Source: Xiphophorus maculatus | Taxonomy: Eukaryota; Chordata; Actinopteri; Cyprinodontiformes; Poeciliidae | Assembly: GCF_002775205.1 (NCBI RefSeq) | Contig: NC_036456.1 | Location: 10,443,463-10,507,462 of the forward strand | Reading direction: 5' to 3' | Length of the DNA stretch: 64,000 bases | Shown: positions 22,033-32,900 of the stretch, piece after piece | Layout of the letters: each line of letters begins with the position of its first letter | Numbering within the stretch: position 1 is the stretch's first letter | Translations under genes and position numbers: made by a program | The notes under the pieces: generated by a model | Told to the model about the DNA's origin: nothing | Seen by the model: only the letters and a program-made list of their open reading frames with translations | The model's database searches: none

Positions 22033-25000
22033 TCAGAGTCGACAGCTCATCCCTCCCGTCACCGTGACGGTCTCTCCTGTGATGTAGGAAGCGTCATCAG
22101 AGCACAGAAAGGCGATCGTCCCTCCGATCTCTTCAGGTTCTCCAATCCTAAAGCCGCAGATAAATAAATACAATTATTCCACACATTCAGCAGCTCAAGT
22201 ACAAGTTAAACTAAACGTCACCTCTTAATGCTGAGCTGCCTTTTCAACTCATCCATACTGTCTTCGTTTTCCCACAACTGGAACAAGAAAAAAAATAAAC
22301 TCAAATCAAAATCACAATCCCATACGGTAATCAGGAACTCTACAGGCCTGAAGATCCATGAAGTGTTGGCGTCCTTACTACAGAACTGAAGCGGGTTTTG
22401 ATGATTCCAGGGGCCACGCAGTTCACCCTGATGTTATTGTGAGCCAGCTCAGGAGCCAGCGCCCTGGTTAGACCCAGCAGGGCCGTCTTACTCACACAGT
22501 AGGGGCCCAGGCCCTGCAGAGAGACACAGCAGATCCGTTTTACTGGACCCAGAAGACACGGGGGTCTCAAGAGTGACTAGGAAAGCTAGACTGCTTGACT
22601 GTAATACATGTCAACCATCTCATTTACATATATATTTTTGTTCAGTCTTAAATTTAATTCATGGTGGCATTAAAAAGGTCTTCAAAAGTCTTAAATTTGA
22701 CTTTCTGAAACCAGCGCCTGCCCTGTATTAAGTGAAGCTAGATGGAAAAAAATCACCAAGATGCCATCTGAATATTTAACACCAATGTTTATGAATATGT
22801 ATCACTTCACCAGCATTGGTTGGTATCCACCCACTGAAGACACAAATATTATGTTTCCGCCTCTGAAAGAGAAATTCAGAACCATTGAAAACACAACTAA
22901 GAATTTCACTGTTGAAATTCTTCTTTTCCTCCCAGTGCCATCCTCACCCTCTCTTCTCCATATGAGGCACCACCATCTTCGTCAGGAGGAAGGCAGCTTT
23001 TATATTTACAGACAGAATCTAAAAAGAAACAAGAATGATACAAATATATGTAATTTTTCTTTTTACCTTTTTGGTAGAAAAAAGTGGGAAACAGAAGTTT
23101 TTGTTTATCTTGAAATTTGATATGTTGCAAAAGCATCCATACCACTCAACCTTTTTGACATCGGGCCACATTAGAAACACAAACGTTAAAGGCTTTCACT
23201 GGCATTTATGTTAAAGAGAACCTTCCTCCCAACAACCTTAAACATGCAGCCAGGGACTAAAAGGATAAATTCATGTGTTAGAGTGACCCAGTCAAAGTTC
23301 AGACCAAATACAAACTGAGAATCTGTGGCAAAACTTTAAAATCGCTGATCACAGAAGTACTCCGTCCAATCTGACTGAATTTGAGCTAATTTGCCTGGAG
23401 GAATAGACAAATATTTTATCATGTAATAATCCAAAGCGGCACAAACAGCAGCTGTAGATTCAGCAGAAGTTGATTCCACAATACATGGACTTGGGGTCAC
23501 TTTGGGGTCAGAAATTTGTTGGTAAAGAATTTGAAAAGCACAAATTACCTTGAATTTCACAAATATGTACTGCTTTGCATTGGTCTAAACTATCATTCCC
23601 TATAAAATACAGTATAGTTGGTTAATATAATGGGACAGAATGTGAACAGACCCACTATTTCAGTTAAAAAACGATTCCTGAAGCTTCGTAGTCGTGGCGT
23701 TTACCTTGTCCCACACCTCCTCTGTGGAGTCCAAGATGTTTCCAACGAACGGGTTGACCGCTGCGTTGGACACCAGGATGTCAATGCCCCCATATTGTTC
23801 CATAGTCTAAGTGCAACACAAAGTGAGGAGTTAAGCTGCAGCGTAGCATACAATGCAAGGAGACACAGGCCTCAAATAATATGAAACACATTTAAAACCT
23901 TGGTGCAGTTCACACAAAAAGGAAACTCGAAAAGTCAATCTGCAGCTTTACACGAGTTTGGAAACTATTAAAGATTCATTTTAAAGGGATGAAACGATTA
24001 TTTTGCAGACAGACTGTCCAACAGCACGACACATTAGACGCAGGCAGGAAACAAAGGACGCTCAAAACAGGAGCTAAGGAATTGGCTGTTTATGAGTCTA
24101 CCATATGTACAATCATTTATAAAGGCTTGGTTTCCATGGAGGCACCTCACACAGCAGTCAGGTATCCTCCAAGTCAGGCATAGCTGCATGCTTGTGGTTT
24201 TCCAGGATGCACCTCAAAACTTATCTCTGCAGTGGAAAAGTTTGCGGGCTGTCGAGATTAAGATTGAAGTACTTAGGAAGATTGTTGGTCTCCAGGAATA
24301 ATAAGAGCCTCAAATATGACGTGAAGTGAACTTGGGACAGCTGGAGAGCACTTATAACAACAACAAACTTCAGCGCAAACCATCTGAATGTCTTCAGACA
24401 GAGAAAATGTTCCCACCCCCAACACCCTCAGACAGACTGAGGCCCCTTGGAAACAACTTCACTAGAGTCGTCCAAATCGGACTCTGAAAGAAAGCTGAAG
24501 CTCGGTAAGGAGGAATGGGTTTCAAATCCCTCCTGAGCAGAACCTTCTACAGGTCTGTTGCTCCGCGGCAACAGGAAATGTCTGAGGTTTGCTTGGAAAA
24601 ATAATGCAGTTATTACCCAAGAGTTCAGCCGGATTTTCCATTGACTGGGGGTAAACGTAAATAAAGAAGCTCCCTTAATACCTACGATTCTGTTTCTTTT
24701 AGCTAGTTTTCGCAGAAAGCCTGCATATTTCCACATATTTCACCACTGAAGATGCTAGAGCTCACCAGTTGGACCAGCTTCTCCCGGTCCTCTCCTTTGC
24801 CTACATTACATGTGGTTCCAATTACTCGGATGCTCTGGCTCTTCAGCAAAGCCACAGCCTTGTCCACGTTGGCCTGCCGCCGGCTGCTGACGACCACATG
24901 GGCCCCTCTCTTTCCCAGAGCCTGAGCTGCAGCCAGGCCGATTCTGAGGCGAAAGAAGAAAAAACGGAGCCTTATCATGAATGAACAAAGCCTTGCAAAA

Positions 25001-26112
25001 CTTTCCAGACCCGTCTGATCTCAACAGCAACCGCAAACGTCAATGTGGTTTGCTGGGATTTTATGTATTATGCCAACAAAAAGTGGCATACAAGTAAAAT
25101 GTACAAAAACGTACAATACGGATTTGTATTCAATCACACAATGTCAAAAAAAAACAACTATGTAATTTAACCTAAGTGTAAACACCACACTGCACCCGAT
25201 TCCCTTTGGGAAGCATGGTGGAGGCAGCATCATGCAAGCTGGTTTAAGGCTATACAAGGTGGCAAACATGGTTTCTGCAAGTTTCAGTAACTTAAATTTA
25301 GTAAAGACCAAAGCAAATTCTCCAAAAATAACTTCAATAAATTGAAAATATTGTTAAATATGCACTTTGTCCATGAGCTGGTTGTAAATAATGATGTTTT
25401 GATGTAATTTTCCCAAAGGACCAACAATAAGCAGAAGAATAAATAAACTAATATACTAATTTAAGATCTAAATAAAGGTCATTTTAGAGGAGCAGGGTTG
25501 AGATCGCTCTGGAGACTTTGTAGGAGAATTTAGGCTCATCTATGACATTTTTAAAGCCTAGAATTGAAACGGTTACATGCTCAGCAAAGCATATTCACGT
25601 GCTAAAACGTCCTAGTCAAAGTCCAGAGCTAAATTAAATGGAGAATGTGTGGCAAGACTTGAAAACTAACACTTACAGGTTGGTCTATCACAACAAAGCA
25701 AAATCCCAATAAAGTGCATTTTAGATTTAATTGTGGAAACATGTCAAAAAAGTATAAGGGGTAGAAAAACATTTGCAAGGCACTGGAAGTCAACATGTAT
25801 CACTTGAAACATCATCACTGAAACATTTATTTAAATAAAACCATATTGGCAACACATTGGAACTGAGACACTGCGTTTTCTTTTCTCTTTTTGTTTTCGA
25901 AACCCGTTCTCTTAGAAAAGCAGACCACAGTCACGTCCTCGGTTTCTGTTGAAGCTGTTCCAGACTAAAGAGCTCTACAAACAGCTCAGTCACTCTCACC
26001 CATCTGTGGAGGCTGTCACAATAGCTACTTTCCCGTCCAGACTGCTATGAGACATGCTTCTCTGGGCAGAAACCGGGTTGGTCCTCAGAAACCTGGATAA
26101 ACCCCGAAACAT
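22033..26112 (-). CDS. dhrs4: Dehydrogenase/reductase SDR family member 4; one catalytic exon not found
   Basis: Exons 5' to 3': 26112-26000, 24943-24766, 23806-23705, 23018-22948, [missing], 22513-22379, 22277-22222, 22147-22033. DHRS4 is an NADPH-dependent carbonyl/retinal reductase of peroxisomes and mitochondria. Seen: [20 protein letters not shown] leader, [14 protein letters not shown] cofactor loop, [23 protein letters not shown] (NAA motif), [25 protein letters not shown] (catalytic Tyr/Lys), [29 protein letters not shown], and C-terminal CRL, which fits peroxisomal PTS1. Exon 22948 ends in phase 2 and exon 22513 starts in phase 0, so direct joining shifts frame into a stop. The missing piece should be 3n+1 nt and hold the VSS catalytic-serine motif. 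The copy may be defective, misassembled there, or spliced in a way not seen. Confidence 0.85.
22610..22735. repeat. Probable dispersed repeat in the dhrs4 intron lacking the expected exon
   Basis: The stretch cttaaatttaattcatggtg, gcattaaaaaggtctt, gtcttaaatttgactttctg has the internal repetition and wording of a dispersed fish repeat (recalled, not searched). It sits in the 434-bp interval where the catalytic-serine exon should be. Confidence 0.4.
23160..23570 (+). mobile_element. Tc1/mariner-like remnant in dhrs4 intron
   Basis: Contains cccagtcaaagttcagacc, gagaatctgtggcaaaactt and cacagaagtactccgtccaa, matching the region of fish Tc1-like transposases that reads SPDLNPIENLWQDLK (from memory). 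Frames are broken; non-functional. Confidence 0.65.
25040..25790 (+). mobile_element. Second Tc1/mariner-like remnant in dhrs4 intron 1
   Basis: Contains gggaagcatggtggaggcag, catcatgcaagctgg, agtcaaagtccagagctaa and gagaatgtgtggcaagactt in the order expected along the same transposase, with gaps and stops. Same family and orientation as 23160-23570. Confidence 0.65.
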
Positions 26113-28137
26113 CACCTGCAACACGGAGCAGGAAGGTTACTTCACGCACAGACTAAGTTCACGGGGGTAAAGGTCAGAGGCTCTGACTGGACTTGTTGTT
26201 AGGCGGGATTCAGAGGTATAAAAGGTGGGCGACAAAGACATGCAGTTGCACATTAACGCAAATTGAAACAGTCAAGATTCATAATAGATCAACAATGTAA
26301 ATAATGAAATTTACATTGCTCGAAATTTTGCTCGAGGTTCAATCACAGCTTTACAGCCGGCGAAGGAGTACTGGCGTTTAAGCGCCGTAAGGAGGATTAT
26401 CTCACCACGCAGGGAACGCGAACGGTAACGGACGAAGTCGCAAAGGTGGAAAGTTCGATGAAACACAAAACTCGGGCAAACTCTGGAGAAAGGACCTTTG
26501 ACTCTTGCTACATCTACTGTCTTCCGGATACAGGTACCGCCGTCAAAATAAAAGCCTCAAACAAGCGCCTCGTTTTCATTTGACAACTTTTAAATGTGTG
26601 AGCTGTAATAATAGCATCAGTTAGTAGAGTAACTGTTTACTGTCAGGACCGTGACTCACTAATAACGTCACGTGTCTAAGTTTTGACTACTTGGGAAGAT
26701 TAGTTCTCTGATGAACAGTTTAAATCGACGCCCCTGAACGCACCCACAAAACATCAGCCAATCACAGAAGAGATGCAGCTAACAGTGCGGACAGAAGCCA
26801 GATTTCAGTGAGAAAGGATTGGCTATATATATAATTTCACTGCACAGTAGAAAGTGAGCTCGTTCGTCATCTTGTGAGTGGCATGTGAACCTGGAGGATT
26901 ATAGGATTATTACTATTAAAAGTGGTTTTCAACATAACAAAGGCACTAAAATGTATTATAAACTACTTTGAATATATATATATAGTTTTCATACACAATA
27001 ATGTGAAATAATTTTTCATTGTAGATGAATTCACTTCTTAATATATGCGAAATAATTTAATGAAATGTAGTTTTAGCCTTTTTAACTAATTCACATTCAG
27101 TTTTTCCAGATTTGTTTAGCTCAAAAAGTACCACTTAAGCTATAAATTCAGATTAACTTTAGGTGTTAAGAATGTATTATTCTTATTTTTCTGCTAATTA
27201 TTAAAATATTTATAAATAATGAATTACTTGGATTTTTAGGATAAAGGGATGACAAAAAGCAAAGTGTCTAACCATAAAGATCTTATTTAAGTGCCTAATT
27301 GTGTAGTTTTTCCTCAGTTGTAAATGATCTAGTATCTCAACACTGTCCAAGATATGAAGGTCTTATCTTAATCACATACTAAATGTCAAAACCATGTAAA
27401 GACCTGCAGACCTCGTTCCTGGATGAATGATAATGTTAGGGAAATGTTTTGTGAAGTCAACACTTTAAATCACAAGGGAAAACACATATTTTAAAAGTTA
27501 AGTGATTTATGTCAAGTGTCTGTTTCTGTCAGCGTTGAAGATTAATGCAGCTAATAGAAATCAAACCTCTGAATGAGTTCTGTTTCACAATCCTCTTAAG
27601 ACTGTAGATTCCCCTTACACTTGTGCACCTTTTTCTTCCATATTTTTCAAGCATTCAACCTTCCATCAACATGCTTGGAAACGGCAGTCTTTAAACAACC
27701 AGTTTCATTCATCATTACATTTTTGTGTCACATATGGAGGGTGTCAGTGACCTTTGCTGGTTAGCTGTTAAGTCAGCAGTCTTTCTCTTGATTGTGCCAT
27801 TGCATCTCTGCTTTAAACATTATTTTTTTATTCAGCTTGTGTAATATTCTGATTTTCTAAGAAACTACTTTTTTTTTCTTTTGCTTTCTGAAGTTGCAAA
27901 CCGTTTCAATCAAAATGAACAGAAATGAGAGAAATGTGTAAATCAGCTTTATTTCCCAAATTTGCAAAAGCAAGAAATTCGACCATTTCATGTTAACCAG
28001 AAAGACAGCTTGGAGAAAAAAAACTGTTTTGTTTTTTGTAAATATCACTCTGCTGTACCTACCTGAAGAAAGAATCTTAAACAGTATGTGTCCAGAATGT
28101 GTGGGGTCTGCAAAGATTTTAGCTACCCATTTCCTAG

Positions 28138-28171
28138 GACCTTACCTCAACCTTTGCGTTGAGGTAAGGTC
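28138..28171. repeat. Perfect hairpin, 14-bp arms, 6-nt loop
   Basis: gaccttacctcaac (28138-28151), loop ctttgc, then gttgaggtaaggtc (28158-28171). No T-run or gene context suggests a terminator or known RNA. Confidence 0.9.
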
Positions 28172-28487
28172 AACACTTATATTCCTATGTGCTGACCTTA
28201 ATGCTTGAAATAGAATAGACAGAATAGAAAAATAGAAACTGCCTGTATTGCTCCTCAGTAAGGAAATTCAGATGAACCAGAGGCAAAGTGACAGATAAAT
28301 CAAACTTTCATTCAGATTCACAAAAATACATCATTTTGTGCAATAAATCTATAAAGTAGTTTAGTCTTTTGAATTATATTCCTGAAATAAATTTAATTTA
28401 TGAATACATCGAAATTATTATGATACAGATGTAACTTGAACAAAAACTCAGGTGACTAAACAGTCTGACAGCAGTTTGTTTGAGTCC

Positions 28488-28504
28488 AAAAAAAAAAAAA
28501 AAAA
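28488..28504. repeat. Poly(A) tract
   Basis: About 17 consecutive A residues just before the CpG-rich efs upstream region; it may be the tail of an old retroposed sequence. Confidence 0.7.
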
Positions 28505-29384
28505 TGCCACTCACAATATGGCGGCGACGTTGCCCTACGACTCTGACGCCCATGCGTCGTCTGCTCTCCGACGTTTGTGTGATCGAACCTCAATGGCCAA
28601 AGATTTTCACGCCTGGAAAGACGCGATTCCTCACATATCTCCCTGAAAGCCTTACGTCGATGGGAAGTTTATCCACGATAAGACGGAAGCCAGGTATTTG
28701 TTTTTATTTTAAACCGACGGCTTTGTGCTCTAGCGCCGATAAGACTGGTAACAGCTGGGATTTCATGCTACGCTCCAGGACTATTGTTTTGAATTGAGCC
28801 TCAGCAGCAAGGGGCGATATGGACAACCAGCGTTAGAGAGTGTTATCCCGTCGGTTAGTGTTTACAGCTAGGCCTCGGCACGGTTAACTGCCGTCTTATC
28901 AGCTCATAATTACACGAATTAACAATTATTTTTCATGTCACACACACACATTCCAGCTATCAACGTGCTAGATTACCATTTCAACGTGCACCATTTGCTT
29001 TTAAATGCAATCTGTTAGGGTGGCATTACCGTAACGTAACGACAATCGCTCGTCACACGTTGTATTGCATATGGATGATGCACGACTTTAGGCGGCTGGA
29101 CCGGTTTGGCGTTCAGTTGTTGTGTCTCATCAAAGCGTGTACGTCGTCTCCACATGGATTACAGGATCCGCAGGAGGACGGGGGGCTTCGAGGCAGCCAC
29201 GCCACTGAGATGAGTCCTGTCCAGAGCCAGCTGTGCCTCGGCAGCCAGTCTCTCTGCTGCTGCTGCCCGTCAACACGTCCGACAAAAATCTCTGCAGGTC
29301 TGATCTGACCCGCACGGATGGGTTGAGCGATCTGAACACCTAGTTTCACAGTTTCTCAGAGAAATATCGAATGAGTTTGGAGTC

Positions 29385-29914
29385 ATGTCTGTCTCTGTAA
29401 GTACACGTCTTATCTTTCTATGTGCATGGATTTATTTAAAAATAAAAAATGCCAATCTCTCTGTGGTGGACAGAGGAGATTATAAATGCCTGACATAAGC
29501 TGGACAACATGATGGCCACGTAGCTGTTGTAGATTTTCCACTATATTTTTTTATGAAGGTCCTTATTGCCTCCATTACTGTTTTGAGGGACAGAGGGAGG
29601 GGAGCTCCCTCATGGCTCATTGGAGCCTCTCTGTCCCTGATGGGGGTTTGGTTTAGAAAATGAAAGGGGGTCTGACTCTCTGGCTTTGGGTTGGCAATTA
29701 AACCCTAAACAGCCAGGGACAGATGTGCCTCTCATCCCCTCCCCCTCCCTCTCATCTTGCTCATTAACATTAAGCTCCCGTGTCCATTTGATCATTGATC
29801 CACCTCTGACTGCTTCCCCTCGTTCTCTTTTGGCCGTCATTACTGACCCAGCTGGGGATTTTGAGATTTGGATTTTCTGTGTGTGTGTGGGGGCGTGGGC
29901 GTGTGTGTGTGTGT

Positions 29915-29950
<36 letters not shown>

Positions 29951-32900
29951 ATTTCTGTGCTTTGTGGTCTACTAATTCTCCTCCCTTTTCATTCAGATGT
30001 TCTGAACTCTTCACTATTCAGTGTCATTTCTCCCCATTTACTGGCTCTAAACAATCAACAAAGTCCATCTGACTTGGCAGTACCATGTCGATACGACTCT
30101 GGGTTACTTCTCCACTTATAGTCAAATAATTATCACTAATTTAAAACAAAGGCAAAGGGATTTGGGGTTGACCTTTTGAACCGTATTTAGACACTTCTGT
30201 TGGCTATTAGTGTGGTTTGAGTATGTTGTGTGAATTCGTACTGAGATTCCAACAGACAAATGTTTTTACCCACAACACTCGGCTCCAAGTCAATTTCTTC
30301 CTTCATCAATATGACCAAATGTTCCCAAGACAGATGCAAATTAACGGTTCTTTGTTAGCCATGAAATGTCTAACTCTGCAAACAAACAAACAAAAAAACT
30401 ATGGACATGTAGCAAAGTGAACAGACTCTGGTACTTTAACCGATTGGAAACCAGCCGGGTATCGCTCATTGTTAATCGAGCTGAGAGTCTCACATTTTTG
30501 GTCACCAATTTCTTGGTACATTTCTCATACTGATAAATTATCATATAAGTGGTTGAATTGCATATTTTTTTATATTGACATTGAATATATTTCAATCGCC
30601 TTAATTAGTCTGGAGATTGTAGTTATTATTCATATAAATTCTGAGAGATTATAACCCCAGATCAAAACAAAAGAAGTTTTGATCTCGAGTCAAATAACCA
30701 TGTTTCCTTACAGCGGTTATCGAAGGTACATAAACAAATATTAACGGTTATGAAAGGTAATAAATGCACTCTGTACTCTCTTAAAAGTCAGGTGACAAAA
30801 TATGGTGACATAATCAAGTACTGCTGAGTGTAATTGTTTGTGGCGTAAACATGTGAGACTAGACAAACAGGTGTAACCGTAGACTGCAGACTACAGCTCT
30901 CTTTCATATTCTATTCCCACTGTCATTCCTCCTCTTTTTCTAGACGATTTTGGCTAAAGCCCTGTATGACAACACAGCAGAAAGCCCTGAGGAGCTGGCT
31001 TTCCGAAAGGGCGACATCTTGATGGTTCTGGATCAAGAGAAGACTGGCGGGCCAGGCTGGTGGCAGTGCTCCCTGCATGGCAAACAGGGCATTGTTCCTG
31101 CCAACCGCCTCAGAATTTTGGAGACCGTCCCACCACCAGGCTCTGAGCCTGCCCCCGGACTGAAGGAAGACTCTGTATACCTATGCCCTGGCCTTCCTTT
31201 GACTCGGACTGCTGTCGCTGGAAGCACGGACGTTGCTGACGGAGTATACCTGTCGCCGCCTGCCACAGGCGAAGGTCGAGGCGGGGGAGTCGCGACTCGA
31301 ACTGGAGAGCTGCGCAGAGTGGAGGCCGGCCGTCCGCGCTCACACTCAAGTTCTGGCACTCGCCCCAGACCTGATTGGGATATTGGTGTGACAGGACGGC
31401 CACGATCTCCGTCTTTAAGGGGGCGTGGTTCAGAAATGTGTGGAACTCTTTACCAGAAGCCACTAAGTCCCATGCCTTCTACAGCTCCGCATGCCAGGCA
31501 GCCTGGAGTTCTCCTGGCTTCAGAATCTGTTTACCTTTCTCCAAGTGGCGTCCCAAGGGCTACCGATGAACCAGAAGACACTACATACCTTGTTCCGAGA
31601 GACAAGCCAACAGCAGGACATTCAGACGACTGTTACTTGGTGCCCAAAGGGACGCCACTTGCAAGTGATGATGTTTACCAGTCCCCAACAGGTGGTGGTG
31701 TGAGCAGTACTCTCTGCACTAATGGCACCTCTGGGATCAGTGTTACGTCACAGCCCAAAGCAAGTCAGGACACTCCTGGAGTTTACCAAACACCTACCCT
31801 TGTAGGGTCAAACCTACATCGGCCACCCGCCACAGTTCTGGCTCACCAACACCCATCTTCGCTAACTCCAACCCAAGCGTCTCCCCGACTATTGCTCAAG
31901 GGTCTTCCCCCAAACTCTGCAGCTGCAAGGGGCAAACCTGGTGCGGCAAGATCCCCTTTTTCAATCAGAGCGGGGCAAGCCAGGGCTCCGGGGTCGCCAA
32001 ACTTTGCCCGCAAACCTCCTCCACCAGCCCCTCCGGTGAGAGGAGTCACCAGGAAAGAAGCACAGCAAGCAACACCTCAGTTGGTCGCCTCCATCCCTAA
32101 GCTGACGGCTCAGGCAAGTCCTGCAGGCCCGCTGCAACCAGAGGACAAGCAAATCAGAACTCCCCAGGGGAATGGAGAAAAGACGAGCAACGGCCTGGAT
32201 AGAAGCGGCGGAGTGCCGAACAAAACTGGAGAAAAGCAGGATTACTCGGATGCTGCAGATGACCAGGTATGGTGTACAAGTCTTTAAACCCTTATGGTCC
32301 TCTTCTTACTTTTGTACCTTACATCAAAAAGTTGTTATGATGCATGATCTCATACAGATGTAGAGTCATAGCTTGATGGTATCCTTTGCTGCCATGTTAG
32401 GTGTATGACACCCCTCCAAGTGGCAGGTGGCAGCAGCCGATCCAATCTACTCACGTAAAGGATGTCGATGGCATTTATGACACCCCACGCAGCGTCCAAT
32501 CACAAGCTGACCCTGACACAGAGGTAAAGCAAGTATTTCATTTCTAGTATGTGTCTTAAAAGATATGAAATAGCTTTGAGTTCAATGTTTTTAAAGAATC
32601 CGAAAATGCGATAAAATCTTCTGTTAAATCCCGTTAATAATCCTTACCCTTTCCTCCAACTGTAGGATGCCAAAATGGCCATTAATGGGAAGTCAAAGCC
32701 AATTTTTCTGTCATCTCATGGTTTTATGTTATTTTAGTGAGATCCCAGAGTAAGTGTTGAGGATAACTGGAAGTTTCTAAAGCTGCATTGAGCACTCAGC
32801 CCCTTCCCTACTTGTTGCTACACACTGCAAATGAGTGAACTGAAAGAACGCTGCTACACTATGACAGACAATCTTTGCTGGTTTTTCAAAAATATTTCAT

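Larger units (their letters stand above)
26113..29384. other. Divergent intergenic region dhrs4/efs
   Basis: GC-richer sequence at 26340-26560 upstream of dhrs4 is its likely promoter. About 26560-28450 is AT-rich with nothing recognised except a perfect hairpin (28138-28171). A CpG-rich stretch at about 28505-29380 precedes efs exon 1 and probably holds its promoter and 5' UTR. It includes caatatggcggcgac at about 28514, which resembles a YY1 site. Confidence 0.5.

Noticed and set aside
22543-22560. Reverse-strand gtgtcttctgggtccag as the missing dhrs4 VSS exon
   Set aside because: It reads VSSGS in one frame, but that frame does not match the splice phases, there is no upstream VVI-like sequence, and ccagtaaaac is not a proper donor.
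22727-22760. Reverse-strand GILVIFSI-like reading near an AG as the missing dhrs4 exon
   Set aside because: The frame required by the phase-2 exon gives a different reading, and the frame with this wording hits a stop at once.
28452-28797. Plus-strand frames starting MAATLPYDSDAHASS in the CpG-rich region upstream of efs
   Set aside because: Short, no family resemblance, no fitting donor to efs exon 2; more likely 5' UTR or promoter sequence.
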